A DNA stretch of 64,000 nucleotides from positions 62,001 through 126,000 of the forward strand of contig JAQCBT010000002.1 in the NCBI GenBank assembly GCA_027621405.1. The letters run 5' to 3'. This document shows, in pieces, positions 8,857 through 18,033 of the stretch. The position numbers and the translations under genes are program-made. Position 1 is the first letter of the stretch. The number at the start of each line of letters is the position of its first letter. This stretch comes from Pseudomonadota bacterium. Lineage in GTDB: Bacteria; Pseudomonadota; Gammaproteobacteria; Pseudomonadales; Pseudohongiellaceae. Below the pieces are notes generated by a model. The model saw only the letters and a program-made list of their open reading frames with translations, had not been told where the DNA came from and made no database searches.

Positions 8857-10050
8857 CTATTCGGTGGCTGCAATACTGGCCGCTGCGGCCAGTCGGGTTT
8901 CCTGCCCCTGTCCGGGATGGTCAGGAATCAACTGGGTCAGGAGCAGGGAGCAGGACGCGATTCCGGCACCGATGAGAAACACCGCGCTGTGATTGATTAC
9001 CCAGACCAGACCCAACAGCGCTGGCAGAACCACAGCAGCGATATGATTGATAGTAAAACTGATAGAAGAAGTGGCCGCAATGTCAGCCGGATCGGCGATC
9101 TTCTGGAAGTAGGTCTTGATGGCGATGGCCATGGCGAAGAACAGATGATCCAGCAGGTACAGGGCAATCGCCACGGCTACTGAATCCACGAAGGCATAGC
9201 TGGCAAAGACTATTATCAGCCCGATGTATTCCAGGGTCAGCGCCCGGCGCTCGCCTACATAGCTGATTAATGCGCCAATCTTTGGTGCAAGCCAGAAGGT
9301 CAGAACCGCATTTACCAGTGTCAACAGGACCACGTTTTCAACCGGGAATCCGAATTTTTCCACGAGCAGGAAGCCTGCAAATACCACGAAGATCTGACGC
9401 CTGGCGCCAGCGAGGAATGTGAGAATGTAGTATAGCCAGTACTGTTTGCGCAGGAACAGGGATTTCTTCTGCACGACTTCATCTTCAAAGTGCGGTATTG
9501 CCAGCCAGCAGAAGAGTCCGATGGCAACGGTTATCCCACCCGCTATCAAATAGATAAGAAGGTAGTTGGCGGCAAAGGCCATCAGGTAAATATAGATCGC
9601 ACCGAGTACCAGGAAATTGCTGATGGCGCGTGTGCTGAGCAATTTGCCCAGCACTTCGGGAGCTTCCTCTTTCTTTAGCCATTGCAGGCTCAGGGAATTG
9701 TGCAGGGTTTCCAGGTAATGGAAGCCGATGGACATGACAACGGTGGTGAAGTACAGCCACAGGGCGCTGGGATAGAATGCCGTAATCGCGGTACCAAACC
9801 CTAGCGTGATCAGTGACAGGATGGCGAAGTTCTGTTGCCGGATAAACAGCATCAGCAGTATCGCCGTGAACGCGAGGAATCCGGGAACTTCTCTCAGGCT
9901 CTGCAGAATGCCGATTTCCTCTCCCGTGAAGCCCGCCTGCTCCACGGCAAAGTTGTTGAGCATCACCTGCCAGGTTGCGAAGGCGATGGTATTGCCGATG
10001 GCCAGCAGATAGAGCAGCGTCTTGCGGTTCTGTAGGTCGATAGAGGGCAT
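8857..10050 (-). CDS. MFS transporter linked to selD
   Basis: A 397-residue integral membrane protein with about 12 hydrophobic segments, starting RKTLLYLLAIGNTIAFATWQVMLNNFAVEQAGFTGEEIGILQSLREVPG. It has the general look of a major facilitator superfamily member but no substrate-defining motif I recognise. It is the first gene of a two-gene unit with the SelD fusion (26-bp gap), and its start faces the patatin-like gene across 107 bp. The linkage raises the possibility that it moves a selenium compound, but this rests on position only. Confidence 0.85.
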   Translation of the reverse strand: MPSIDLQNRKTLLYLLAIGNTIAFATWQVMLNNFAVEQAGFTGEEIGILQSLREVPGFLAFTAILLMLFIRQQNFAILSLITLGFGTAITAFYPSALWLYFTTVVMSIGFHYLETLHNSLSLQWLKKEEAPEVLGKLLSTRAISNFLVLGAIYIYLMAFAANYLLIYLIAGGITVAIGLFCWLAIPHFEDEVVQKKSLFLRKQYWLYYILTFLAGARRQIFVVFAGFLLVEKFGFPVENVVLLTLVNAVLTFWLAPKIGALISYVGERRALTLEYIGLIIVFASYAFVDSVAVAIALYLLDHLFFAMAIAIKTYFQKIADPADIAATSSISFTINHIAAVVLPALLGLVWVINHSAVFLIGAGIASCSLLLTQLIPDHPGQGQETRLAAAASIAATE

Positions 10051-10157
10051 GTGGTGCTTGCTGTCGTTATTCGGTTAAACGGGGAATGCCGGTGACGCGT
10101 TGTTAGGCGAGATATCGCACTGGCAGGGCAAGTTGCGCGATTATATCATCTCATCCC

Positions 10158-11237
10158 ATGTCTGCCCTTACACTTTATGCCGGGCCCGTGGCCCGCGAGC
10201 GCATTCTTCAGGAAGGTATCAGGCCGGAGCAGTTCAAGGTTCTCGTTGGTGCGTCTGGAGGTCCCAAATGGTTTGTGCTCTACGGCCTGGATCGATTCCT
10301 GTTCGGGGACTTCTTCAAGGGGCGCACCTCCCCGTTGCTCACCATTGGTTCTTCCGCGGGGGCATGGCGGCTCTGTTGTCTCGCGACGGCAGACCCGCTG
10401 GCTGCGATTGACCAGCTGGCGCGCCGCTATAGTCGCGAGTCTTATTCGGATGCGCCGACAACAGCGGAAATAACTGACAAGATGCGCGTAATGCTGAACG
10501 ATGTGATCGGCCAGCGTGGTATCGCCGAAATAGTACACAATCCTGTTTTTTGTACACATATCGTTGCTGATCGATGCAGGGGGCTTGGGAACGCGTCATC
10601 TTTGGCGTTGCGTAGAGTCTTCCTTGGCGGCAGCGCCCTCGCCAACGCATTTTCACGAAGCGCACTCTCCTGGTTCTTTCAGCGCACGATATTCTCCAGC
10701 CTCGGTGAGGAATGCCCCTGGCACGCGCCGGATAAGCTGGATACCCGGGTGGTTGCCTTGACCGAGAACAATGGGCTCGATGCCCTGCTGTCCAGTGGGT
10801 CAATTCCCTTCGTGCTGGACGGTGTTCGGGATATCTCAGGCGGGCCCCCGGGCCTGTACCTGGATGGTGGGATCATCGATTACCACTTCGATTTCAGATT
10901 TGCGACCGATGACGAACTGGTTCTCTACCCGCATTTTAGCCCCGCCGTTATTCCAGGCTGGTTCGATAAATTTCTGCCCTGGCGCAAGATAAACCCGGAT
11001 AATTTCAGCAATGTGTTGTTCCTGGTTCCTTCGGCAGACTTTGTTGGCTCGCTGCCCCACGGCAAAATTCCGGATCGCAATGATTTTGCAAAGTTTCCCG
11101 TGCATGAACGACTTGCCAATTGGGAAACCGTGCTGCAGAAGAGCAGTATACTGGCTGACGAATTTGCCGAGCTTGTGGAGGGAGTAGTGTCTCCGGATCG
11201 ACTGCGGCCGCTGCAGGAGTTGCGGCGCCAGGGATGA
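10158..11237 (+). CDS. Patatin-like phospholipase family protein
   Basis: A predicted serine acyl-hydrolase of 359 residues with the patatin layout: oxyanion-hole loop GASGGPKW near residue 31, nucleophile elbow GSSAG near residue 62, and the catalytic Asp in DGGIID near residue 238, forming a Ser-Asp dyad. No signal peptide or membrane segment is evident, so it is probably cytoplasmic or peripherally bound to the membrane. No clear Shine-Dalgarno precedes the ATG. It is transcribed divergently from the MFS-selD unit. The lipid substrate is not predictable. Confidence 0.85.
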   Translation: MSALTLYAGPVARERILQEGIRPEQFKVLVGASGGPKWFVLYGLDRFLFGDFFKGRTSPLLTIGSSAGAWRLCCLATADPLAAIDQLARRYSRESYSDAPTTAEITDKMRVMLNDVIGQRGIAEIVHNPVFCTHIVADRCRGLGNASSLALRRVFLGGSALANAFSRSALSWFFQRTIFSSLGEECPWHAPDKLDTRVVALTENNGLDALLSSGSIPFVLDGVRDISGGPPGLYLDGGIIDYHFDFRFATDDELVLYPHFSPAVIPGWFDKFLPWRKINPDNFSNVLFLVPSADFVGSLPHGKIPDRNDFAKFPVHERLANWETVLQKSSILADEFAELVEGVVSPDRLRPLQELRRQG

Positions 11238-11300
11238 TGCCCGAGCAACAGCCTGGAAATGATATTCCCGGATACACAACAACAAGAGAACGGAACTGGA

Positions 11301-11840
11301 ATGCCTCATATTCGACTCGCAACCCTTGATGACAGCATGGCAATTGCAGACATCTACAACTGGTATATCGAAAACACCACGATCACCTTCGAGGAACAAC
11401 GCATAAGCGCAGGTGACATGGCCCAGCGCATAGCGGTCACCGATCGGACTCGACCGTGGTTCGTGTTGGTGGTTGATGATGACGAGGAAATTACTGCCGA
11501 GTTGAAATCGGCAGGGGATGGAAACAGGCAGGGCATCCTGGGTTATGCCTGTGCCGTGCGCTGGAAGGACCGTTCTGCCTATCGCTACGCGCGTGAAACC
11601 AGTATCTATCTGCAGCCCGCAATACACGGCAAGGGCTTCGGCCTCGGTCTGTATCAGCATCTGATCGATGCCCTGCGCAGCACCGATGTGCATACCTTGA
11701 TTGCTGGTATCGCCTTGCCCAACGAGGCCAGCATCGCCCTGCATGAGAAGCTGGGATTCAAAAAAGTGGGTGAGTTTGAAGAAGTCGGGAAAAAGTTCGA
11801 TAACTATCTTAACGTCGGCTATTGGCAGCTCATGTTGTAG
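11301..11840 (+). CDS. GNAT N-acetyltransferase (phosphinothricin acetyltransferase-like)
   Basis: The sequence MPHIRLATLDDSMAIADIYNWYIENTTITFEE is the usual opening of the Pat/Bar-like branch, so I place the start at the ATG at 11301 rather than the track's 11259, giving 179 residues. The acetyl-CoA binding motif is HGKGFGLGLYQHLID, followed by ALPNEASIALHEKLGF, typical of the C-terminal half of GNAT enzymes. It probably acetylates a small amine or amino-acid-like molecule; the substrate is unknown. It lies about 60 bp after the patatin-like gene, and its stop is 14 bp before the start of a tiny lipoprotein gene. Confidence 0.88.
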   Translation: MPHIRLATLDDSMAIADIYNWYIENTTITFEEQRISAGDMAQRIAVTDRTRPWFVLVVDDDEEITAELKSAGDGNRQGILGYACAVRWKDRSAYRYARETSIYLQPAIHGKGFGLGLYQHLIDALRSTDVHTLIAGIALPNEASIALHEKLGFKKVGEFEEVGKKFDNYLNVGYWQLML

Positions 11841-11854
11841 AACGGTCTTGTGAC

Positions 11855-12058
11855 GTGAAACTTTTGAAATTGTTGCGAACTACTATGGTAATCCTGCTTG
11901 TTGGCCTGGGTCTTAACTCATGCATCGGCACTGTGGTCGGTGCGGCTGTCGATACGACGATTGAGGTTGCCAAGGTGCCATTCAAGGTGGCCGGCGCGGC
12001 CGTGGACGTGCTGGTACCGGATGACGACGATGATGAGGCAGATGGTGAGCATGACTAA
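11855..12058 (+). CDS. Small lipoprotein
   Basis: I start this at the GTG at 11855, which gives KLLKLLRTTMVILLVGLGLNSC, a textbook lipoprotein signal with Cys after LNS. The track's start at 11822 lies inside the GNAT gene and adds a non-signal extension. The 67-residue product continues with GTVVGAAVDTTIEVAKVPFKVAGAAVDVL and ends in an acidic tail, PDDDDDEADGEHD. This resembles a family of tiny proteobacterial lipoproteins without assigned function. It sits between the GNAT and thioesterase genes on the same strand. Confidence 0.75.
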   Translation: MKLLKLLRTTMVILLVGLGLNSCIGTVVGAAVDTTIEVAKVPFKVAGAAVDVLVPDDDDDEADGEHD

Positions 12059-12125
12059 GGTGAAAGGAGACAGGCTATCCGATTTTTCCGGCAGGCCTGT
12101 TTGCGTCGGGACCTGGGAGTAGAGC

Positions 12126-12545
12126 ATGAGCATCAGGGCAGAAGACTTCGGGGTTCCAGCAAACTACCGACACTGGGAAGGAGATCGCGCCGAGGACTAT
12201 ATCGGTCCATTCTTCTATTACATGGAGGGCGAGCATCCGCGCACCGCGTTCCGTATTCAGGAGCACAACTGCAACGCCCACAATTCGGTTCACGGCGGTG
12301 TATTAATGAGCTTCGCCGATTATACACTCTGCCTTGGAGCGAATGGGGGGACCAGCGAGAGTGTCGCCACGGTCACCTGCAATAACGAATTCGTCGCTCC
12401 CGCCTACCAGGGAGAACTGGTGCTTGGAGAAGCTGAAACCATCAGGCGTGGACGATCGATCGTATTTGTACGCTGTATTCTGCGGGTGGAAGAACGGGTT
12501 ATCATGACTAGCAGCGCCGTTATCAAACGCATCCAGAACAAGTAA
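12126..12545 (+). CDS. PaaI-like hotdog-fold thioesterase
   Basis: A 139-residue single hotdog domain with the PaaI-type active-site block HNSVHGGVLMSFADYTL, followed by a strand-rich half (TCNNEFVAPAYQGELVLGEAE). Family members hydrolyse acyl- or aryl-CoA thioesters, typically as tetramers. The position after an acetyltransferase and lipoprotein gives no clue to the acyl chain. It ends 5 bp from the convergent HAD gene. Confidence 0.88.
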   Translation: MSIRAEDFGVPANYRHWEGDRAEDYIGPFFYYMEGEHPRTAFRIQEHNCNAHNSVHGGVLMSFADYTLCLGANGGTSESVATVTCNNEFVAPAYQGELVLGEAETIRRGRSIVFVRCILRVEERVIMTSSAVIKRIQNK

Positions 12546-12550
12546 GGCAC

Positions 12551-13192
12551 TCAACCGAGTTTTTCTGCCAGTTCCTGTGGGCTTGCAAATAGCATTGCAG
12601 GAGATTCGTCCTGTAGTTCCTTTTCGCTGCCATATCCCCACAATACGCCAGCAGCTTTCAGTCCATTGGCACTGGCGGCACGCAGGTCGACATGGCGATC
12701 ACCGATCATCAATGCATCCTGGTCGATTAGCCCTTGCTTGAGCAGGAAGGCAAGTTGACCACTCTTCGGGCCAGCTTGTTCCTGTGCGCCATTGACGAGT
12801 TCGAAATAGTCCAATAGCTGGAATTCATTGAGTACCCTGATGGCATTGATCTCCAGCTTCGATGTGCATACGATCATTCTTCTGCCTTTGCGCTGCAGAG
12901 TCTGCAGCATCTCCACCACGCCGTCATAGACAGAGTTTTCCTTGAAGCCAAACTCCCCATAGCGTTCCCTGTAGGCCGCTGCGAGGGCAGAGATGTGGGC
13001 CTTGTCGTCACTGCCGGAGAGTAGCGCCAGGGTATCCTCGAGAGGCGGCCCAATGTGTTTGGAAATCTGGTGATCGGGCAGGGGTGAGTAGTCGAAAGAC
13101 GTGAGTGCGTAGTTCATACAGCGGACAACGCCCAGCGCAGGGTCGGTTAGAGTGCCGTCCAGATCGAATACCAGGGTAGAGAAGTTCCGCAT
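12551..13192 (-). CDS. HAD-superfamily phosphatase, phosphoglycolate phosphatase-like
   Basis: The 213-residue protein has the four HAD motifs: nucleophile FDLDGTLTDP, motif II VCTSK, a conserved Lys in the region QAGPKSGQ, and acidic motif IV IGDRHVDLRAA. A helical cap follows motif I, as in Gph- and PpaX-type enzymes. The substrate is not certain; phosphoglycolate or a nucleotide is usual for this branch. It lies 8 bp after the amidohydrolase gene and is probably co-transcribed with it. Confidence 0.88.
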   Translation of the reverse strand: MRNFSTLVFDLDGTLTDPALGVVRCMNYALTSFDYSPLPDHQISKHIGPPLEDTLALLSGSDDKAHISALAAAYRERYGEFGFKENSVYDGVVEMLQTLQRKGRRMIVCTSKLEINAIRVLNEFQLLDYFELVNGAQEQAGPKSGQLAFLLKQGLIDQDALMIGDRHVDLRAASANGLKAAGVLWGYGSEKELQDESPAMLFASPQELAEKLG

Positions 13193-13200
13193 GCAGTGAA

Positions 13201-14229
13201 TCAGTCTTGCAGCCGATATACAGTTTCGGCGGTTCCATAGAACAGCGCATGTTTCTCCTCTTCAGAGAAGTCTGCGGTCATTTTCTTGAAGGCGTTCCAA
13301 AGCACAGGGTAGCCAATCGAGAGCCGATCAACGGGAAAATTGCTCTCGAACATGCAGCGCTCGGGTCCGAAGCAGTCGATCATGTGCAGGTAATACTTCT
13401 TCTGTTTCGCAATAAATTCATCGGAGTCCGGTGGACGTGAGGCCCTGTCCCAGCCGAAGCCATTGTCTGGCATCGCCAACCCACCCAATTTTACATACAC
13501 GTTGGGAAGACGTGCCAACTCAGCCATTTCCTGTTTCCATTCGAGATAAATTTCATCGCGACAGTAGCGATAGACACCAACCCCCAGCGGCGTACCGAAA
13601 TGATCCAGGATCATCGTACATTCGGGGACGGCCTGGGCCAGGTCGATGAAATCCAGGTTCTGATGGTGATAGTGCCAGGTATCATAAGTTAGGCCCTGGC
13701 CGGCGAGGATGCGCAATCCGGCACGAAACGATTCCTTGCCATACAGGTAGGCCGGGGCCGGGCCGGGAATGAACAGGTCCTCGGGTCGACTATCCCGTGC
13801 ACCAGCATGGCGGATGCCGCGGAAGCGCCCTTCACAAATATCCCGGTGCAGTTCCAACAATTCCAGTAGCTTCGCTTCGTCTACACCCGCCAGGGTCAGG
13901 TCGGCATGGGCAATGATGCCTGCAACGGTGGACTTGCCTTCTGCCGCATCACTCTGTTTGGCGAGGTCTGAGATGAATCGGGTCTCGCCGGTGGGCCGCA
14001 GGTACTCGGGTCCTTCACGCAGATAGAAGGCCCGACATTCCATGAACATCGTCTTGACTATCCGGTGTCCACTACCGGTATCTGCCCACAGTTCCGGTAG
14101 CAGGTAGTCCCTGCCAAATCGCTTCATCCACAGGTGATGATGGGGGTCAATGATTGGGCGTTCAGGGTCGACGATGTCTTCCTTCACTTGCTGCAGCCAT
14201 TCATCGCTGCCAGGTACCAGTTCGGCCAT
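13201..14229 (-). CDS. Amidohydrolase family (PF04909) metal-dependent hydrolase or decarboxylase
   Basis: I choose the ATG at 14229, preceded by AAGGGG, over the track's 14361; the extra 44 residues look non-coding and overlap the divergent promoter region. The resulting 342-residue protein has the TIM-barrel amidohydrolase-2 pattern: IIDPHHHLW at the first strand, MILDHFGTPL near the middle, and FESNFPVD near the C-terminus for metal binding. Relatives hydrolyse lactones or decarboxylate aromatic acids. Its partner on the same strand is a HAD phosphatase, and a sodium:solute symporter is divergent, so uptake and breakdown of a small organic acid is plausible but unproven. Confidence 0.85.
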   Translation of the reverse strand: MAELVPGSDEWLQQVKEDIVDPERPIIDPHHHLWMKRFGRDYLLPELWADTGSGHRIVKTMFMECRAFYLREGPEYLRPTGETRFISDLAKQSDAAEGKSTVAGIIAHADLTLAGVDEAKLLELLELHRDICEGRFRGIRHAGARDSRPEDLFIPGPAPAYLYGKESFRAGLRILAGQGLTYDTWHYHHQNLDFIDLAQAVPECTMILDHFGTPLGVGVYRYCRDEIYLEWKQEMAELARLPNVYVKLGGLAMPDNGFGWDRASRPPDSDEFIAKQKKYYLHMIDCFGPERCMFESNFPVDRLSIGYPVLWNAFKKMTADFSEEEKHALFYGTAETVYRLQD

Positions 14230-14411
14230 GTTATGCCCCTTGTGACTTGATGGCTTAGTGTAACCGATGCCTGCCTTGGTGTAGTATGCCAACGGAAGCT
14301 GATGTTGATGTATGTCAGCAATGCCGTGCCATCCAGGGCGAGGCGTTTGCGCAGATAACACAGCAAACCAACAAACATGGAAATAATAAAAAGCTATTGC
14401 TGGAGTCGCCC

Positions 14412-15953
14412 ATGAATGTCACTGCCCTGGTCATCATTGCCTATCTCGGATTTTTTATTGGCTTCGGGATCTATCTCAATCGAAGCAACAGTAGTGATCA
14501 TGACTGGGCGATAGGTGGCGGCAGCCTGGGTATTTTCATGTTGGCGGCCGGCGTGGCGGGGACGCGCATCGGTGGTGCCGGAACCTATGGTGTGGCCGGT
14601 GACGTCATCAATGAGGGCCTGGGGCATCTGTGGTACGCAGTCAATTCCTTCGCCGCCCTGTTCCTGGTAGGTCTGTTCTTTGCGATTCCCTATCGTCGAC
14701 TCAAGGTAGTCAGTGTCGGACAGGTATTCGATCACCGCTTCAATTCCGCCCGCTGCCAGTGGCTCACCAGCCTCTGCGTTCAGGCCGAGTACCTCGTCAT
14801 CAATATCATCGAACCCTATGTGATCGGCTCCATTATCGCCGGTGTTACCGGGCTTCCCTTCGTGGTTGGCGTAGCCATCGGAGGTTTGCTGATCGTTACA
14901 TTTACCGTCACCGGTGGCCTGAAGGGCACGGCAGTTGCCAATATCGTGCACTGCAGCGTGATCATCTTCGGTCTGCTGTTGGTGGGCTACATCGCCATGA
15001 GCAACCTGGGAGGCTGGGAGCAGGTTGTGAATACGACCGGTGAACGCCTTGCAGAATCCAGTAAGGATAGCGCTAGCTGGTGGAGTTTTACCGGGATCGG
15101 ATGGGCTACGATCATTGCCCTGTTCATCTCTGCGACCATCCACACCCCGGCCGCCTCGGTCTACGCTAACTATGCCAGTTCATCAGCCAGGGAAGAGTTT
15201 CTGATTCCGGGTTTCTTCCTGGCTGGTATTGTGGCAGCCCTGATGCCGCTGGTAGCCGGATTCATCGGTATCCTCACCCTGGCCGCCTACGGAGCCGAGA
15301 GTGGCCTCAGTAGTTACCTCAATATTGCCCAGCTTGCCATCGATACCGGTCCGATCCTCGGCGGCATCGCCCTGGCTGCGGTACTCGCCGCGGTGATTTC
15401 GTCAGGCGCACCGATTCTGTTGGCCAGTGCCACGATGTTCGTCAACGACTGGGTGCCCGGTGTGAAGAGTTATGACGGTGACAAGAAGCTGCGGGCCTAC
15501 AAGATAGTAACGGTGATCTACGGGTCTGCCGCCGCCGTTATCGCCTGGCTCGGTAATATCTCTTCCGTGCTGCAACTATTGTTGCTGGGTTTCGCCATGG
15601 TGGTGCCACCAGCAATCGCCGTCGGTTATGTCTTCTATTGGCGGAGAACCACCGAGTTAGCGGTGTTCTGGGGGATGGCGACAGGATTTGCTGGTGGCCT
15701 GATCATGTGGCTGTTCAATACCCTGTATGACGGCGCCGAAAACGCGACGGCTGGAGGTTTCGCCCAGTGGTGGTATGAGTTGATTACCTGGCTGGGTGAG
15801 TGGAGGGATCCTTCTTTCCTGACCCTGCTACTGCCCCTGGTGGTAATCCCCGTAGTGAGCCTGTTAGTTCCTGGCAGGGATGGCGATGAGGAACTGGCTG
15901 ACACGTTCTACAAGCGCCTGGGGCGAATACAGAAAAACTTCAGCTGGGCGTAG
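14412..15953 (+). CDS. Sodium:solute symporter family protein
   Basis: Starting at the ATG at 14412, which follows a CTGGAG site, this is a 513-residue protein of about 13 membrane spans. The track's start at 14286 adds 42 non-hydrophobic residues. Family-like features include the N-terminal GSLGIFMLAAGVAGTRIGGAGTYGVAGD, the span with VTGGLKGTAVANIVHC, and SSGAPILLASATMFVNDW. It would import an organic solute with sodium across the inner membrane. The divergent amidohydrolase/HAD pair could process what it imports. The substrate is not readable from sequence. Confidence 0.9.
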   Translation: MNVTALVIIAYLGFFIGFGIYLNRSNSSDHDWAIGGGSLGIFMLAAGVAGTRIGGAGTYGVAGDVINEGLGHLWYAVNSFAALFLVGLFFAIPYRRLKVVSVGQVFDHRFNSARCQWLTSLCVQAEYLVINIIEPYVIGSIIAGVTGLPFVVGVAIGGLLIVTFTVTGGLKGTAVANIVHCSVIIFGLLLVGYIAMSNLGGWEQVVNTTGERLAESSKDSASWWSFTGIGWATIIALFISATIHTPAASVYANYASSSAREEFLIPGFFLAGIVAALMPLVAGFIGILTLAAYGAESGLSSYLNIAQLAIDTGPILGGIALAAVLAAVISSGAPILLASATMFVNDWVPGVKSYDGDKKLRAYKIVTVIYGSAAAVIAWLGNISSVLQLLLLGFAMVVPPAIAVGYVFYWRRTTELAVFWGMATGFAGGLIMWLFNTLYDGAENATAGGFAQWWYELITWLGEWRDPSFLTLLLPLVVIPVVSLLVPGRDGDEELADTFYKRLGRIQKNFSWA

Positions 15954-15967
15954 GTCTCGTCAGGTAG

Positions 15968-17566
15968 TTAGCGCTGAATCTGGCCGCTGGCCTGGATCAG
16001 GAATGGTCCGGGCTCGTGATAGCTGGCTTCCAGTAGTTTGCAGAGTTCATCGGCTGTGTCGGCCCTGGCTGCCGGTACACCAAAACCTTTCGCTATCGCC
16101 ACCCAGTCGATTTCCGGATTTCCGATATCGAACAGGCTTCTGGCGATGGCGCCGGGATTTTCCACTCCCAACCTGGCATATTCGACATTGAGTATGTTGT
16201 AGCTGTTGTTCGCGAAGATCACTGAGGTGACGTTCAAGCCTTCCCGGGCCAGTGTCCACAGGTATTGAATTGTATAGGCCGCACCGCCATCTCCCAGCAG
16301 GGCAAGGACCAGGCGATCCGGGCAAGCCAGTGCCGCGCCGGTGGCGCAGGGGCCGCCCTGTCCGATCGCACCGCCAGTAAGCGTGAGCCAGCTATTGCTT
16401 GCCGTATTCTGGCAATAGGGGAAGGCGGCGTTACCACCTCCGGAATCGGTACAGACGATAACGTCCTCGGGCATGGTGGAGGCGATCGACTGTATGATGT
16501 TCCTGTTATCGAGTTCGCCCGAAGGCTTGGGAATTTCCCTGCGCTCGAAGCGGGTGACAGATTCTTTCGCGGCACCGAGTCTTTCTGCCAATCGTTCAAG
16601 GGCGTCGATGCAATCCTCCTCAATAAAAGCAAGGCGTGAGACCTGGCACGTATCGGGAACGAGTTGGCCAGGAATACCTCGGTACGCGAAGAAGCTTGCG
16701 GGTATCTCGCCGCCTACGAGAATCAGGTTATCTGTACCCTCCAGGGCTGCCAGTAGTTGTTCGGGGAAGTAGGGCAGGCGTTCTACTTTGACGCGTCCGG
16801 GACCACCATCGACGCGGGCAGGGAAGGTACCATTCAAGAGTCGGCAGCCAGTCTTGCTGGCGATTCTGCTGGCAGCTTCCATGGCGGCTTGTTCGGTTGC
16901 CTGATGTTCCAGCAGCAGAGCTGTCTTGCCACCTTTGCCGAGGATGGCGGCGATGTGCTCGATGGTCCTGTCTTCCACACAGGCGCGTTGCGGTACCGGA
17001 TTGGGTGACGCCGGGCCCCCGGAAGGTCCCCAGGCCGCATCGGCGCCCATGATCAGGGTTGCAATCTGGCCCATGGAGCCCGGACTCTGCCGCAGGGTTG
17101 CCGTGAAGGCGTCGGCACCATCCTGGGCCAGAGTCTCCGAGGTTGAGCAGGATTTAATCCAGCTGGAAAAATTTCGGGCCAGGGTATCAATGTCTGATGT
17201 CAGGGGGGCATCGAACCCGATGTGATATTCGGGGTGGTTACCAATGATATTGATCATCGGCGCATTCCCGCGCCTCGCGTTGTGCAGGTTGGCGATGCCA
17301 TTAGCCATGCCTGGTCCCAGGTGCAGCAGAGTGGCAGCAGGAATGCCCGTCATGCGCCCAATGCCGTCCGCGGCACCGGTACAGACGCCTTCGAACAGGG
17401 CCAGCACCGACTTGATTCTGGGGACGGCGTCCAGTGCCTGCACCAGGTGCATCTCGGAGGTGCCGGGATTGGCAATACAATACTCTACGCCACAGTCTGC
17501 CAGGGTATTGATCAACGCCGTTGCGCCATTCATAGTATTTGAATTGGAATCCGCTACATCACTCAT
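15968..17566 (-). CDS. Thiamine-diphosphate-dependent enzyme, acetolactate synthase large subunit-like
   Basis: A 532-residue protein with the three-domain architecture of ThDP decarboxylases and carboligases. The N-terminal domain carries the ThDP-activating Glu in ALFEGVCTGAADGIGRM; the C-terminal domain has the ThDP-binding motif starting GDGGAAYTIQYLW and ending FANNSYN. Databases usually name such proteins acetolactate synthase, but there is no small regulatory subunit and no ilvC or ilvD nearby, so a biosynthetic role is doubtful. A 2-keto-acid or oxalyl-type decarboxylase in a catabolic route fits equally well. It is convergent with the symporter (14-bp gap) and divergent from the TfoX-like gene. 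Confidence 0.82.
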   Translation of the reverse strand: MSDVADSNSNTMNGATALINTLADCGVEYCIANPGTSEMHLVQALDAVPRIKSVLALFEGVCTGAADGIGRMTGIPAATLLHLGPGMANGIANLHNARRGNAPMINIIGNHPEYHIGFDAPLTSDIDTLARNFSSWIKSCSTSETLAQDGADAFTATLRQSPGSMGQIATLIMGADAAWGPSGGPASPNPVPQRACVEDRTIEHIAAILGKGGKTALLLEHQATEQAAMEAASRIASKTGCRLLNGTFPARVDGGPGRVKVERLPYFPEQLLAALEGTDNLILVGGEIPASFFAYRGIPGQLVPDTCQVSRLAFIEEDCIDALERLAERLGAAKESVTRFERREIPKPSGELDNRNIIQSIASTMPEDVIVCTDSGGGNAAFPYCQNTASNSWLTLTGGAIGQGGPCATGAALACPDRLVLALLGDGGAAYTIQYLWTLAREGLNVTSVIFANNSYNILNVEYARLGVENPGAIARSLFDIGNPEIDWVAIAKGFGVPAARADTADELCKLLEASYHEPGPFLIQASGQIQR

Positions 17567-17658
17567 ATGGCTTTCCTGCTTGCTGGTTTAGGTCGATTCA
17601 ATTCCCTGGTCTGCGCTTGTCTGAAGGGGCAGTTATCATAGCACCTGTAGGTTCCCGA

Positions 17659-18033
17659 ATGACTATCGATGAAGAAAAGAAGCAATTCGCATCCCATGTA
17701 GTGGACATCATGCAGGTGATCGGCCCGGTGTACTCGAAGCGAATGTTCGGTGGTCACGGCATCTTCCTTGATGGCCTGATGTTTGGCTTGATCGCGGATA
17801 ACTCCCTGTACCTGAAAGTAGATGATGAGACCCGACCGGCGTTTGACGAACAGGGACTGATGCCGTTCACCTATCAAAAGAAGGGTAGCACTGCCACTCT
17901 CAGTTACTACCAGGCACCGGAAGAGACAATGGAAGACCTGGATAAGATGCGCGATTGGGCTGTTCCGGCATTCGAAGCAGCCCTGCGGGCAGCGGCTCGG
18001 AAGCACAAAAAATCCACCCGTAACCCAGCTTAG
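17659..18033 (+). CDS. TfoX N-terminal domain protein
   Basis: From the ATG at 17659 the product is 124 residues: MTIDEEKKQFASHVVDIMQVIGPVYSKRMFGGHGIFLDGLMFGLIADNSLYLKVDD. This is the stand-alone TfoX-N fold, with the conserved RMFGG-x-G and an aromatic/basic tail. The track's start at 17539 would run through the divergent promoter and into the neighbouring gene. Full-length TfoX/Sxy activates competence genes with CRP, but single N-terminal-domain proteins have no settled role, so competence should not be inferred. Confidence 0.85.
   Translation: MTIDEEKKQFASHVVDIMQVIGPVYSKRMFGGHGIFLDGLMFGLIADNSLYLKVDDETRPAFDEQGLMPFTYQKKGSTATLSYYQAPEETMEDLDKMRDWAVPAFEAALRAAARKHKKSTRNPA

Noticed and set aside
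15968-17566. Naming the ThDP enzyme as biosynthetic acetolactate synthase (ilvB/ilvI)
   Set aside because: No small subunit, ilvC or ilvD nearby; the fold is shared by many decarboxylases.
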